64,000 bases of DNA from Cinclus cinclus (GCF_963662255.1 NC_085049.1:60869158-60933157); one strand, 5' to 3'. Shown: positions 1 to 17,671, counted from the stretch's first letter. Program-made: numbers and translations. Notes: generated from the sequence alone by a model not told the origin.

Positions 1-1650
1 TCCAGGAATGTGCTGCTACATCAACAATTTGGAAGTAGGATAGAGGCCTGGCCTAAACCCAGGAATATGCAATTGCAAAGACTCAAGTGAATTTAAAGGT
101 AAAGGAATTAGTGTCTTCATGTGATTAGAATGGATTGAGATAGAGAATTTGTAGGCAATTTATATGCTACAGAATTATCACCCAGAAATTTCTCCCCAGT
201 GGTGTGTATCCTTCCCAAGAGATTCACTCCTGTGCCAATGTAGCTCACAACCTGAAATTCACAGCAGATTCAGCAGATGAATCTACCATGAAAAGTAGAA
301 TCAGGACATAACCAAATCCACCTCAACTTCTGATTTTATCCTCTTCCACAAGATGTTTTTCTGTTGGTTGTCTTCCCTAGAAAAAAAAGCCTCTCTGAAA
401 TGCCACCACATCTCCCAAGAGATTTTAGGTACACCCCAGTCAAGACAATCTAGTACCACTGACAAGCTCATAAAACTGACCCCACCATCATCAAAACTTA
501 ACAAGACACGGTGTGATATTTTATTATGAAAAGATAAAGTGAAAGGAGACAAATAACAGCATTTACAATCATATGAATCAATCACTGGGGTCTCTGATTG
601 TTTCCCACAGTCTACTACAGATGTTTAAACGTGACTATCCATTTGCTATCCAACTCTTAAGAAAAATTCATTTTTATATACATTCAAATTATTCCACATC
701 ACACCAGTCAAACACTTGAAAAAGCTATGTCATTGCTTCTCTTGGCAGTTCTGAGGAGAAAATTATTTGCTTAAGTCACTTGAATTATATTATTTTATTA
801 AAGAAATACCTGCAGATTTACATCTCTTTTTCATAATGAAAACGTGTACACTGTATTATGATTCTGTTTCTCTTTTTGTAAAATTGATGTTTGTGGTTGA
901 CACAATTCCTGAATAATAATGTAAAAGTAAGCAGAAAAATAAGCACTACCTTGAGAACATACAGATTAATTGGTTTATCTACTGTGCGTCACAAAAATAA
1001 GTATTTTGGAGAAAAAAAATGGGAATATAGTTAATTAAAATATTAATACGAAGCAACACAAAACCCGGGGGGACAGAAAAGCAACTTCTATGTGGCATTC
1101 TGAGACTTTTAAGATAGCTGATTATTTACGAGACCTGTTTTCAGGTAAATGTTTCTGGTGAAAAATGTCTTTCTTTCATGTTTTACCAAGTCCTACTAGA
1201 GCTAAAAAGGGCACCGTGTCAAAAGGTTTCATTATTTTGAAGAGATGATGTCGTGTTACAGAAAACAACTCACAACTCACATACAGAGCTGAATAGCTAC
1301 CTTGTTTTACTTGCATATTTTCACAGCTAATTTACAATAAAATAGGGTCTCGAGATTACCCCCATTTTGTAGCACCTCGACGGAAAACCTTCTCAGAAAC
1401 ATGCATCCGGTGTCACTGTGACAGCGGTGCCAAAAGCAAAGTTTTAATTCAAAAAGAGAAATAAAAAATCTTACAGTCCAGCCAATCATGCAATCCCCAA
1501 CCTCGGGAATTACTAACATGCCTGAAACTCATTTCCAATCTCGGTTGAAAGAAACGTGGCAAGACAAAAATATTCTCTGTCCCCAGCAAGAATGCTAAGA
1601 AACCGGGTGCAGCCTTGCAAGGTTTTTGTAAGAAAAAGTCAATTTTTAGA
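1..1650. other. AT-rich flank, no gene seen
   Basis: This stretch is AT-rich and only short, unconvincing open frames occur on either strand. I see no histone stem-loop, no CCAAT/TATA promoter module and no recognisable repeat family. It reads as intergenic DNA leading up to the first H1 promoter. Confidence 0.6.
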
Positions 1651-1658
1651 GAAAGGAG

Positions 1659-1745
1659 AAACACAAGGAGGGCGGCAGGAGCGGGGCGGGGGGCGGGGCA
1701 CGCTCGGCAGCGGACCAATCAGCGCCCGCCGCGCTGCTATAAAAG
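1659..1745 (+). promoter_or_regulatory. H1 promoter: H1 box, GC boxes, CCAAT, TATA
   Basis: The classic H1 element AAACACA lies at 1659-1665, followed by GC-box sequence at about 1682-1697, a CCAAT box at 1715-1719 in the context ACCAATCAGCGC, and TATAAAAG at 1738-1745. The order and spacing are those known for vertebrate replication-dependent H1 genes. The start codon follows 41 nt after the TATA element. The same CCAAT context recurs before the H1 gene at 38557. Confidence 0.9.
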
Positions 1746-1785
1746 GTGGGAGCCGCCGGTGCCGCCGCATTTTCCCCGTCCCGCC

Positions 1786-2427
1786 ATGTCCGAGATCGCT
1801 CCCGCCCCCGCCGCTGAGGCAGCGCCCCCCTCCCCGGCCAAAGTTCCCGCCGCCAAGAAGCCAAAGAAGGCGGCGAGCGGCTCCAAAGCCCGCAAGCCCG
1901 CGGGGCCCAGCGTCACCGAGCTGATCACCAAGGCCGTGTCCGCCTCCAAGGAGCGCAAGGGGCTCTCGCTCGCCGCGCTCAAGAAGGCGCTGGCCGCCGG
2001 CGGCTACGATGTGGAGAAGAACAACAGCCGCATCAAGCTGGGGCTCAAGAGCCTCGTCAGCAAGGGCACCCTGGTGCAGACCAAGGGCACCGGCGCCTCC
2101 GGCTCTTTCCGCCTCAACAAGAAGCCGGGAGAAGTGAAAGAAAAAGCCCCGAAGAAGAGGGCGCCTGCAGCCAAGCCCAAGAAGCCCGCCAGCGCCGCTA
2201 AGCCCAAGAAAGCGGCGGCGGTGAAGAAGAGCCCCAAGGCCAAGAAGCCGGCGGCCAAGAAAGCAGCCAAGAGTCCCAGGAAAGCAGTAGCAAAGGTTGC
2301 TAAGCCCAAGAAGGCGGCGGCAGCAGCGAAGAGCCCGGCTAAGGCAGTCTTGAAACCTAAAGCAGCCAAGCCTAATGCTCCAAGGGCAAAAGTGGCCAAG
2401 GCAAAGAAGGCAGCGTCCAAGAAGTGA
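1786..2427 (+). CDS. H1: linker histone H1 (213 aa, divergent tail)
   Basis: This encodes a linker histone that binds nucleosomes at the DNA entry/exit site and compacts chromatin. The start is the ATG 41 nt after the TATA box, although the frame stays open further upstream. The layout is an Ala/Pro-rich N-tail (residues 1-39), a winged-helix globular domain (about 40-113, from [17 protein letters not shown] to the [13 protein letters not shown] end), and a Lys/Ala/Pro tail. It is the shortest of the three H1 proteins here. It begins MSEIAP where the usual form is MSETAP, and the tail carries atypical stretches ([22 protein letters not shown]) and ends KKAASKK. It therefore looks like a distinct H1 subtype. 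The gene is intronless, diverges from its neighbour's orientation and ends in a stem-loop 32 nt after the stop. Confidence 0.95.
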   Translation: MSEIAPAPAAEAAPPSPAKVPAAKKPKKAASGSKARKPAGPSVTELITKAVSASKERKGLSLAALKKALAAGGYDVEKNNSRIKLGLKSLVSKGTLVQTKGTGASGSFRLNKKPGEVKEKAPKKRAPAAKPKKPASAAKPKKAAAVKKSPKAKKPAAKKAAKSPRKAVAKVAKPKKAAAAAKSPAKAVLKPKAAKPNAPRAKVAKAKKAASKK

Positions 2428-2458
2428 GGAAAGCCCTTGCTCTGCATTTTAACCAAAC

Positions 2459-2474
2459 GGCTCTTTTAAGAGCC
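2459..2474 (+). terminator. histone 3' stem-loop of H1 (1786)
   Basis: GGCTCTTTTAAGAGCC forms a perfect 6-bp stem with a 4-nt loop, followed by the usual ACCCA. The downstream U7 target is poor here; only a weak AGAATGGCTGA-like stretch is visible. An AATAAA lies at 2557-2562, so polyadenylated transcripts are conceivable. Confidence 0.95.
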
Positions 2475-2604
2475 ACCCAAATTTTCTTTAGAATGGCTGA
2501 AGTTGTTTAAATTGTTCGGTCAAGAACATACTTCAACTGGCAAGAAAAAAGGTGAAAATAAACGTAGAAGTAGCATGATTGTTAATACTTGAAGCAGCAA
2601 TTTT

Positions 2605-2643
2605 AGCTCTTTATCGAGGAAGTGGGTGGCTCTTAAAAGAGCC
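2605..2643 (-). terminator. histone 3' end of H2A (2690): stem-loop and U7 site
   Basis: On the minus strand the 16-nt stem-loop lies at 2628-2643 with an ACCCA flank. A TAAAGAGCT purine element (2605-2613), the likely U7 snRNA contact, follows 14 nt later. The loop is TTTA. Confidence 0.93.
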
Positions 2644-2689
2644 TTTGGGTTTTAGTACTAAAACTTAAGGGCCTTCCAATGTCCGGCGT

Positions 2690-3791
<1,102 letters not shown>

Positions 3792-3828
3792 GCGGTTTCT
3801 GTGACCTATCCAGTACTTTTGACCCAAA

Positions 3829-3869
3829 GGCTCTTTTAAGAGCCAATTATATTTTCACTGAAAGAGCTT
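3829..3869 (+). terminator. histone 3' end of H2B (3411)
   Basis: The stem-loop GGCTCTTTTAAGAGCC is at 3829-3844, with a GAAAGAGCTT U7-type element at 3860-3869. The ACCCA that follows most stem-loops here is replaced by AATTA, so the cleavage context is atypical. Confidence 0.92.
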
Positions 3870-4975
3870 TCACTGAGTTTACTTGTATCTTTGCTCATTA
3901 TGCGTTTTCTAACTAGATTAGTTTACTTATGGATATAAAAAACACTTTATATACCTTTGCTGCTCGCATATATACAATATTTATATCCTATTTGTGTGTT
4001 TACGGATTGCATACTGTTCTACTTAGCCTTAATTTTGCTGATGCCTTCATTTTGCCTGTTATGCGTGAGTTACTTCGTCAAGTGTTGGAAGGGCGCCCTT
4101 CCATCTCCTGTGTGCCCTTAGTCAACCACAGTCCTTTCTGAGAACTGAGACAGGAAAAGGTTAAAGTGCTTTCTTCCCCCGGCTGCTGCCATGGTCGCTC
4201 CCCTCATAAGTACCACAGGCAAATACTAAATATTTCGAATGTGTCCTCAGTAATTAATTGATAAGAAAGTATTTTCTTTTAGCTTCAGACTTATCTGGTC
4301 TTCCCGAACTGAGAAATACTATTTGTTTAGACTGAATGCTTTAAAATATTAATTAGGCACTTACCTATTCGTTTTATTATTTTAAGATAGTAAGTAATAG
4401 CTTATTGCCGGCTTCAGAACTCAATAGCACTAATGCTAAGTGATTTCTTAGTTGCTGTTGCCCCCTCATGGGTGTCATCGAATTTTCTTACATTTTTTGT
4501 TTTACAGCATCCGGTTAAGGCCCCCGACTCACATATGTAGGATCAACTGCAAACACTGATGAAACAACGGCTTGAAAAATCAGAGGGAGGAAATAGGAAA
4601 ATTCAGGAGTTCAAAGGGGGATAAGCAGAGTCTCAAGTAAAGTACCTTTCATCCATGCGACTGTGCCAGATGACACAGCTCTTAGGGCGAGTACAAAGAG
4701 CGGCGAGTACAAAACCGACTGTGTCCGCAGTTCTCCTGGGGTAAAAACTGTGCATTCTAAAAATGTAATTCGCTCCAGAAAAAAAAAAAAAAGTAAAAAT
4801 TTACGGGGCTCATTGCAAATTTTAGTATGGTAGAAAAAATATTTTAAAAATCACTTCGAAACTAATAGTATATATTATTGGGCAAGTGTTCAATCATGGA
4901 TCTCTACATATAAGCACCCGCGCAATACCTTGTGTTTCTGTAACTACTATGAACGTACACGTTTCAAGGTAAGCG
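3870..4975. other. intergenic spacer in palindrome 1
   Basis: This AT-rich DNA lies between the 3' ends of H2B (3411) and H3 (5081). It contains an A-run at about 4780-4792. No open frame, promoter module or repeat family is recognisable. Confidence 0.6.
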
Positions 4976-4978
4976 TCA

Positions 4979-5019
4979 CAGCTCTGTTAATTGCGTGTGT
5001 AGTGGCTCTTAAAAGAGCC
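4979..5019 (-). terminator. histone 3' end of H3 (5081)
   Basis: The stem-loop lies at 5004-5019 on the minus strand. An AACAGAGCTG element (4979-4988) follows as the probable U7 snRNA target. Confidence 0.93.
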
Positions 5020-5080
5020 TTTGGGTCTTTGTGGGAAGCCTCAATGCCTGGCTAGGAAGCGCTGCGGCAGGAAGCTCAGC

Positions 5081-6840
<1,760 letters not shown>

Positions 6841-6845
6841 AGCAT

Positions 6846-6886
6846 CAGCTCTTTTACTGAAATCGTGGGTGGCTCTTAAAAGAGCC
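6846..6886 (-). terminator. histone 3' end of H2B (6924)
   Basis: The stem-loop is at 6871-6886 on the minus strand, followed by ACCCA and a GTAAAAGAGCTG U7-type element (6846-6857). This is the canonical 3' flank that the left-arm H2B lacks. Confidence 0.94.
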
Positions 6887-6923
6887 TTTGGGTCAAAAGT
6901 ACTGGATAGGTCACAGAAACCGC

Positions 6924-8025
<1,102 letters not shown>

Positions 8026-8054
8026 ATGCTCTCTGAAGCTAATTCTGAAACAAA

Positions 8055-8094
8055 GGCTCTTTTCAGAGCCACCCACGTTTCTCATAAAGGGTTG
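8055..8094 (+). terminator. histone 3' end of H2A (7636)
   Basis: GGCTCTTTTCAGAGCC (8055-8070) is followed by ACCCA. Only a weak ATAAAGGGTTG lies in the U7 position (8084-8094). An AATAAA at 8498-8503 after T-runs might act as a distal polyadenylation signal. Confidence 0.92.
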
Positions 8095-8099
8095 AATCA

Positions 8100-10083
8100 C
8101 TGTAGTTTTTATTACGTTCCGGGGGAAGGCAGATATGTATGTTATCTTCATTTTTTTTTTTTGATTACCTTGTTTTTTTCGTGTACGTTTTTGTTTTCCT
8201 GTCTATGTGGGGCGATTTTCCTAATGCTGGTTTCTTTTTTTCTTATTGGAATCTGTTTATCACAGAGCAATTTTCTTTGTCGATGCCATTTAAGAATTTC
8301 TTAATTGATAAGTATTTTGACCTTTTCTGTGTGTTAACCCTATGAAGTAAGGGTTTTAGAACAACGTAGATGTGCCATGTCCTGCCTAGCTGGCTCTTAC
8401 TGCTCTTAAGTGTTTTGTTCTTGTATTAGAGGACTGTACTGAAGTCTTGGTAACCTGGATTTTTTTTTTAATTTTTTTTTTTTTGCTTTAAGTGTACAAT
8501 AAAGAAGCTAGTCAATGTTGCACTTGCATATTTCAGAGAAAGGGGAATGGGAAGGAAGAAAAACTGAGACAAATTTAAGCCCTGAATTGAATCACCCGGT
8601 TCTTGCAGTGACCTAGAATAATTTGTTTCTCGGCAGGAAGGGAGTTCCTACCCTCGGGCCCCTGACTGATCCACTTTTGCTGCCTTTTAACACTCGGGTA
8701 TGGAAGAGTCCCACGGGCTTTTCCTTGGCCGAACGGTGGAACACTAGGGAAGGGTTTCAGGCAGGGAGGATTGCTAGTATTGTCAAGGAGCGGCCTGATG
8801 CGCTGTGCCGCTACTGTGGAGGTCACTGCATTACACTGGAAAGAGCACGATCGCTTTCAGTTTCATTTTTCTGGTGCTGGTCGCTGGATCCACGCCCTCT
8901 TCTCCCTGTGGTATGCGGAGTTTCGAGCCGGTACTTGGTTTTGGGGAAAAGCGAGTCATTCTTACAAACGCTGCTGCTCTTACAGCAAGTCACGGTGTTG
9001 CTTTAAAGTTTAATTCTCTGGTGCTGCTCTGCTGGCTTCTGCTTTCCTTCTGGCTCTAGTGAGGCTCTTCCTCTCTTATTTTTCTCTCAGCATTGCAGGC
9101 TCTTGGCTGCAGAAGCCAGCAGCTTCTTGGCTTCGTGAGTCTCTGTCTTGCAGTTCGTGGCACCGCAGCCACGGGAGCAGTTTCCAACATGACCGTGTCT
9201 TTCCCCAACTCCATCCTCCAGTACAGGGAAAAAGAGATGTGACTTAACATCTGTGACCTGGTGTCCAATGAGTTTAATTTTCCTAAAACTGGGTCGGTGA
9301 TAAAGCCACCCTTCCACAGGGGAAGGAAATGTCTCTCTGTGTCACCTTGTTCCACGTAATGAAACTGTCCTCTGCTTACTGGGCTGCTAGCAAGCAATGG
9401 CAAAGACTTCTAGGAAAAACTGTGTGCACATCATCTCGATGTTTTGTGACCAGAATAAAAATTCTAGTTTGCAGACTTGTAGAAACTTCCAAAATAATTA
9501 ATAATTACTGTCGTAGTCATTCCTCTCGTGTTTTTTTTTCTTTCTTTCTTCTAAAGAATGCGCTTAGTCATTATGTAGTTGTAGTTTTGAGTTACATACA
9601 TGGGAAATAAAGCCATAAAATAAAGAGGGCTACATGAGGTCTCAATTATGAAGGGCTGCAGGATCTCGAATATATACTGTACAGCCAGACCCTCTCATGA
9701 AAATGCTCCATAGATGTGGTTTACCAAAACTGGGCTAACTGTGCAGAACTGTTTTAAAAATATATGTATTTCCTAACAGAGCTGGTTGTGAGCATCGACA
9801 GCCTCTTTTCATCAGCATGGATGTACTTTTGTGTATTTCTTTAGTAAGTTGTTTTTGCAACAGCAGAATGGAAGAGGGAAGTAAAAATGGGATCACTTAG
9901 CAGTTCTGACAGGACAGCTCTTCGGGCAGGGCATCACCAAACCATGCCACCTGCTGATGCTTGAGGAAAGGAGTCTGTGCACAGGTTGGAGCTGTGGAAT
10001 GCACTGTGGCTCCCAGACTGACGAGCTGGCTGTGCAGTAAAACGAAGGAGTGATATATGCATTTGTGGTTGGTTTTTTTTTTT

Positions 10084-10114
<31 letters not shown>

Positions 10115-13100
10115 ATGTTTTGTGATTTAACTGCAGGTGTTTCATTTGGGCACAGTAAGGAGGTGAGCTCGGCTGAAGCTGAGTTGTCCTGTTGCATAAA
10201 TGCAGAGAGGATGGTTCCCACCAGGAGCCATCATTTCTCCAGTGACAATGAAATTCTTTGGGCTTGTTGGGCAGGCTGTGACAGATACATTCCTGCTCTC
10301 TGAGCTGCTTCCAGGGACAGTGATTTAAGGACTAATCCGCCTCTGGGAGGAGGGTAATGGTGGGGTAACACAGGATGTAGCAGGATTTCACAGTGGGAAT
10401 GGGGGTGTTTTGGGATTAGGAACTCATCAGGTTATGCTCTTCTGTGGCTTCCACCAACATCCTGCACTGCAAGAGGCACCTGGGAACAGTGGGGAGAAGG
10501 AAAGAAAAGGATTGGATATCTCCTGGAAGGGCAGAGGAAGGCCCTGGATTTTTAAATCCAGAAACAAGGTATTTCCTCCTCAGTTTCACCCCAGCCCCCT
10601 AATAAAATATTTTTTACTTTACCATTGTCAAGGAACAAACCTGTAGGGTGAAACAGAAAAGCAGGCATTATTCAGTTCAGATAAATTCTGTAAAGTGATC
10701 CCAGCGTTTTTGCAGTTTCCCGGTTCTTCCCCCTGATTTTTATGCCACGTCATTTCCTGCTGAGCAGTGGGAGCTGCTGGGGTAAATTTGAAGTACTACA
10801 CGTGTGCATCCTATGAGCTTTCGCATGACGCGCGTCAGTTAAGGCTAAAACTCCAGCAGCTACGCACGCCTATGAAAGGTGACCATTTCACTTCTTCCAC
10901 GGGGATTGTAGCAGCAGTTTCAAAAACCCCTGCGTGTAGAGACTAGAACTGACTCAGATAAATTTGGCTTCCTGAGCCAGCTCAGCTGAGTCCAGCTCTG
11001 CCTGTGATGCAGTCTATCCAGTCTGTCTGATGCTTAGAGCACAGGCAGCTCTATTTAAAGCTGTATTTTCATGTGTTCAAAGGTTGGGGCTATGCCATAC
11101 CTGTGGTAATATTTGCACTCTTTTCTAAGTGAATGACTGAAGGTACTTAACCTTGCTGTGTCCCAAGAGCATAAGGAGAAAAACAAAAAATACCCAAAAC
11201 TTGATCATGTCGAGTGCTCATCTTGTTAATTGTTGCAGTGGCTGCTAATTGCTACAAAAGGAAAAGAGGATGCAAACCAGAGATGTGTGCATTTCTTCAC
11301 AGCTCTGATAAGGAAGACAATATCCCTTCATCTGTTTGAAGTTCAGATTTGAGATGTAATGCTCTATGTGTGCTCTGTTCTATTTTCACTAATTATTTCT
11401 TCCATTTTCCTATCACCTTTGCAAGTAAAAAAAAAAAAATCTATATTTAATCTAAGGAGGAGTACAGGTAGAAAAGGGTTGTGGATCTCACATGGGAGGA
11501 AAATACCAATTTGTTCTGTAACCCTTTCCAATCTACTCATTTTCTAGTTGTAAAATGAATTATATTCAGAATTACTTCCTGAGATGTTCAGTGTTAAAAA
11601 TGAAAGTATGAAATTTTTGATTAATACCTTCTATTGTTTTTCACAAGCAATGCTTTTGGAACAACCACTACAATAGGAATGCAATCAAATAATTTAGTTC
11701 TTTGTAGCCACATAAGAAATCTAACCCAAAACACCCTTTCCACCTGCACAGGCCTCTGGTTCTGTGAGCCCAGTCCTTGAGGAAAGAGTTGCCTCTGCTC
11801 GCTGTAATGCTTCTTCCTTCCTCACAGCTGTGTGAGTTGGAAAGGGAGAAGTTCCCAGCTGCATTCCCATCTACTTTTTGCCCTCTCCCCCACAGTAAGG
11901 TTTGTGTCATGTCTTGAGCTGTGCTATTCAGCAAATAGCACAGCCCTTAGACCAGGTTTTTGGAATCTGAAGTCTCAGTTTTTTTCATTTACCGGCTAAC
12001 CTGGGCAGATTCTCATCACTGGCCAAAAACATTACATCAAGGTGTGTGTAAGACCAAATATTTTTCACTAGCTGCAGTCAGTACTTTCTCCTGCATCTGT
12101 AATTATTTTAAAATACAGTATTTTATATTTAACATGGGAATGAAAGCCTGTGGGAAACTAACTTTGCAATAATTTGTCTTTGGTGTCAGGTAATTATATT
12201 CTGTGGCCATTAAAAAAAAAAATCAGGTTTGAGAGCAGGTATTGTGTTACTTCATTAATAAAAACAAAAGCAAACATTAAAAACCAAACAATCCCCCCCC
12301 CCCCAAACTAAAAAACTCCCCCCAAAAAACCACAAGACCCCAAGAAGTTGCAAAAAATTGCTACAGACTGTCTGTGATTTGTTCAGGTTGTGGCCCAGAT
12401 GTATAGCATCTATTTCTCGTTTCTGATTTACTGTTCAGTCAGTTAACTAAAGAACACAGATATTTGTTTGCCCAGCTGCTGTATTTCACTATTGCAGAAA
12501 TAAAAAGAGAGAGTTTTGTTTTATGAACATTTTAATGCATAAACATAAATTTTACTGCAAGGATGGCCATCTACAGAAGATATATGCTCTCCAGGAGTGA
12601 TATTAACTTTATTATTCTAGTAAAAATATAAGAGGGGAGGGTTTTTTTGTAACTGTGTTGTTCTGTAGTTATTTTTCTCTTTTTTTTGTTTTTTTTTTTT
12701 TTCTGGTTATTACACAGGACTAAACTGTAATGTCACTCTGATCATTTGAGATACAAAAAGTTGCTGATATTTAAAAAAAAAAATACAAGAATGTTTGTAT
12801 TACCAATACCAAAATATTCCCCATATTTCAGATGCTGTGAATGAAGTGATATTTTAAAGGTAAACATGGAAGGGTAGATTAAAAGACAACATGTAGGGCC
12901 TGGTTGTAGTTGACGCATTTAAACACTTTTCAGTTTTGAGAATTTTTGGGATTTATAATTTTGCCTTGCACGGGAAGATCAATAAGATGGATCTCTAGGG
13001 CACATGAGGTGATGAGAGTGTCAACATTTTGATAAAAATAATATCACAAACACAGAACAAGCTGAACCTGGTGAGACAGCAGCAGAAAGAAGATGAACCA

Positions 13101-15540
13101 ATGGAAAAATCCCAAAAAGAAAATTAATTTGAGGAGGTCAGCCCAGTGACCAAAAAAATCAATATGAAATCAAGGGACCACCACCAAGAATTAAATTATT
13201 GTGTCTGGGGATTGGATGATGGGTGGCACAGATACGATTTGGGTTGAAATCTGGTGTAGGGTGTTCCTCTTTGGAGGCACCCAGCTCTATCTGCTCTGCA
13301 CACTGGATAAAGAAACTATTTACTCAGTGAACTGCAAACTCATCTTCAAAGAGGAACATAGGGTAGGAAAGCTGTTTGAGAATCTGCTTTGCTCCTTCAT
13401 GGTTTGGTGGCAGCAGCAACATTACCTTATATTATATATATTTATGTACTATTATATTTATTTATTATATATACTTATTTATATATTATTATATATACCA
13501 CAATATACTTAGTGATGCTGGGTCATGTCATCTCATTAGTGTGTCTTTAAGAATACAAAGAGGACTGCTCTTAAATAAATAAGAAAAAACAGTAAAAAAC
13601 GTGAGTTATGGAAGATTATGCTGGCATATGATTTTATACTTACACTACTTGCATTAGTGGTTTTGAATATACATCCTATTTTGGAATGACATTTTTAAGA
13701 TTTGTTATTTTTTGCTGAGTTTAAATCCTACTACTTTTACCCCTGGCGAAAAGAACAAGTTCCAAAAAATTTTCCATGGTAGTAACTCTTTATCGCTTCA
13801 GAGACTTTTTTCTCAACACTGTTAGAAAAATGAGATTTATGTTACAATCAGATCTGATTTCAAATGCTATGTTCACATTATAGCCCTCTGCTAATGCCTT
13901 ATCATTCTCACTGAAATCGAAAGAAGCACTCAGCAATTTTTGTTTTCTGTTTAGCGATGAGTTTCACAGGCCTAGAAACAATTTCACACACTGAAACAAT
14001 CCTCTGAATTTCATGAGGCGTGCAACATGGAGCACACAAACACAGGAAAGGCAAAAGGAACCCTTATGAGCTGGGAGGCCAAAAGGCTTCACTGAGCTCC
14101 TACTTTAAATCAGGCAGCAGGGCTTGCCCAGGACAGCTGCAATTTGGACTGGGGTGTTTTTACATGACTGATTTTACAGAATAACCACTGACAAATTGTG
14201 GTGAGCATCTTCAATTGTCAGAATATGAGCACCTCTTTGTGCTTTTCTAATGACCCAGCAAAACTTGAAAAAAAACTAGAGACTGGACTATATAATGGTT
14301 GAGTAGTCTTTTAATGTATTAGACATATACAGGCATGCAGAATAAGCAAGGTTATGTTTAGAGTTTGCACTAAAGCACTCAGAGACATAGCAAAACATCA
14401 TTTCAAGCTGATAAAGAAGAGTTTGGAGAATGCTTCTTCCCACTGGGTATCTGAAATCCAATCTGAGAATTCACAAAAAACCCTTCAAACTGAAATTAAC
14501 ATTTATTAGCTAACAGGTGACAGATTTTTGAGAGACCTGGTGCCTGTCTCGTGACCTGTATTGCCAAAGTATATTCAAGTTCACTTTTGTGATACTGTGG
14601 TCCTTGTAATGAATTAAGTATGCTCAGTTCACATTTTTTCCTTGAAATTTAGGATTCTTCAGATTCAGTTTGAAAATTATAATGGCTTTGATCTGCATCT
14701 ATGGTGGCATGTAATTATTCGAGATGAGAGGGAGTGACTCAGAGAGGCTGCAGTTTGAGACTAATTAGTATCTATGGGATAAAGTCTGGTAGCTGACAAA
14801 GTATTTAATTGTTTTATTATTATTACTGACAGATAAATGCAAAAAAGGCCAGATAAATAATACAAAAAAATTAGCTTCACCTCTTTTCTTACTTGCAAGA
14901 ACCTAAAGCAGTCACATGGAGAAGCTAGGCATGTTAGTGTAAAAAAACCTCACACAGATAGAATTGTAAGGACAAGTGGTGAGAATAAATGAGACTTTAG
15001 AAAGTACTTCTGAGTTATACTGACCACTGGCCTACTTGTTAGAGCTTAAATGTCACTTGTCAATACATAAAATTCTTTTATAGTATAGTGCACTGCACTC
15101 ATCTCTAGCTTCTGCAACAAAAGTAACCCCAACGACTGAGCACCATCAACTGGTAAATTTTATTATAGCAACACTGTACATGGGTGAGTATACATTAATA
15201 ATTCTGATTCCCTCCCGACTAGAAAAATCCAGAAAGATTTCTATCCTTCAGTTTACAGGACACATAACATGGAAACTTACAATAGTAAGGTCTTGCTTAT
15301 ATATAAAAACTGAAAATTGTGTAAACCATAAATTAAGGAAAGCATCACCTAAAAAAACACTAACATCCCCAGCGATTTCAATGTCTTTACATGTATATGG
15401 CGGTTAATGTTTATTAGTGCAGCAAACTCGAGCAGTAGGGTCAAAATAACCGTTTAGCATGCAAAACTCAAGAACTCTTACTAGAACTAAAAAAAACAAA
15501 AACAAAAAAAAATATTCTAAATTAGCTATACGGCGCTGTT
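8100..15540. other. 7.4-kb gene-free interval
   Basis: No histone gene, tRNA-like element or convincing coding frame is seen. It holds a (TTG)n run at about 10084-10113, a 12-base C run at 12293-12304, and a TA-rich tract at about 13420-13500. Scattered open frames of up to about 127 codons lack family features. Composition is AT-rich and typical of the spacers between histone blocks. Confidence 0.6.
10084..10113. repeat. (TTG)n microsatellite
   Basis: About ten tandem TTG units directly follow a T-run. This is a simple repeat and a likely length polymorphism. Confidence 0.95.
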
Positions 15541-15552
15541 TGATTGATTGTA

Positions 15553-15593
15553 CAGCTCTTTTAATGAAAAAGTGGCTGGCTCTTAAAAGAGCC
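15553..15593 (-). terminator. histone 3' end of H2B (15624)
   Basis: The stem-loop is at 15578-15593 on the minus strand. A TAAAAGAGCTG U7-type element is at 15553-15563. The immediate flank is AGCCA where ACCCA is usual. Confidence 0.93.
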
Positions 15594-15623
15594 TTTGGGT
15601 TAAGCGGTATATTCAGCAGGCAT

Positions 15624-16742
<1,119 letters not shown>

Positions 16743-16803
16743 ACGCCGAAGGAATAAGTGGCGCGCGTTTGCTTCTCTGAAAAAAAAAAAAAACAAACCC
16801 AAA

Positions 16804-16843
16804 GGCTCTTTTAAGAGCCACCCACAAGGTCCTAAGAGAGCTG
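16804..16843 (+). terminator. histone 3' end of H2A (16353)
   Basis: The stem-loop is at 16804-16819, then ACCCA, then AAGAGAGCTG (16834-16843) in the U7 position. An A-run lies just before the stem. Confidence 0.94.
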
Positions 16844-16849
16844 TTATCT

Positions 16850-17625
16850 CAGCAACTGTGAATGCCGTTTAGTATTAACTACTCATCCCGTGTTTTAACT
16901 CGTCTTTATTTTTGGTCGGATAGTGTAGCAATATTTTCCATATTGTTAACCAAGTCGTGCCAAAATGCCCTCCTCCCCATGCAAGTCCTTCGCGGTATGG
17001 GATATTTTTTTGTTTAGTTCTTCTGTCGGAGTGAGTGAGAGTTCCTGTCCCTCCCCCCTTTTTCCGCCTCTCTTTTCCGAGTAGCTGATACAGTTCCAGA
17101 GACAAGAGGCGTAATCGTCCGCGGGGAAGGGAGGAGGAAAGGCAGCGGGCCGGGATTTCCGCTGACCAATCCTTGGGCAGGGCGGGCTTTTTCAATACTT
17201 AAAGCTCTTCCTTTCTTATCGGGAACAAAAGGATTGGGAGAGATCAGGGCTATTTTTGTTTCAGTAAAGAAACCCTACCCTCTTCCCTCCCCCGAAAAGA
17301 CAAATGCATTTACGGATACTATAAGAGAAAAAATTCAAAAGATTAGACATGGCTCAGTAGTAGCTTGCCTGGCAATTGCACTATTTTGTTACAAAATATA
17401 TATTTTAAAAAAACATACATCCGATTTTTTTTATCAAATCATTGTTTTTTGGTAGTCAAAACAATCACTCGGAGGAAAAACCTAAAGCCGCCGCGCTCTA
17501 TCGCGTTCTTTAGTATATCTTTCGGTAATCCTAGGGAACAGAAAAAAAAAAAACACAAGACACAATTGACCTCTTGACGACTTACGAATTGCTGGACCCC
17601 TGCTGCAGGTTACGGACGAGCTGGG
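16850..17625. other. spacer with an orphan promoter-like module
   Basis: No coding sequence is seen. At about 17090-17210 there is a CpG-rich patch with a CCAAT box (17165-17169) and, about 30 bp further, the TATA-like AATACTTAAAG. No histone frame follows it in the next 400 bp. It may be a relic promoter or chance. Confidence 0.45.
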
Positions 17626-17630
17626 TGCAT

Positions 17631-17671
17631 CAGCTCCTTTAGGGAAAGTGTGGGTGGCTCTTAAAAGAGCC
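17631..17671 (-). terminator. histone 3' end of H1 (17716)
   Basis: The stem-loop is at 17656-17671 on the minus strand, flanked by ACCCA. TAAAGGAGCTG (17631-17641) is the likely U7 pairing element. Confidence 0.94.

Noticed and set aside
8390..8412. GGCTCTTACTGCTCTTAAG near H2A
   Set aside because: It resembles stem-loop halves but cannot form the 6-bp histone stem.
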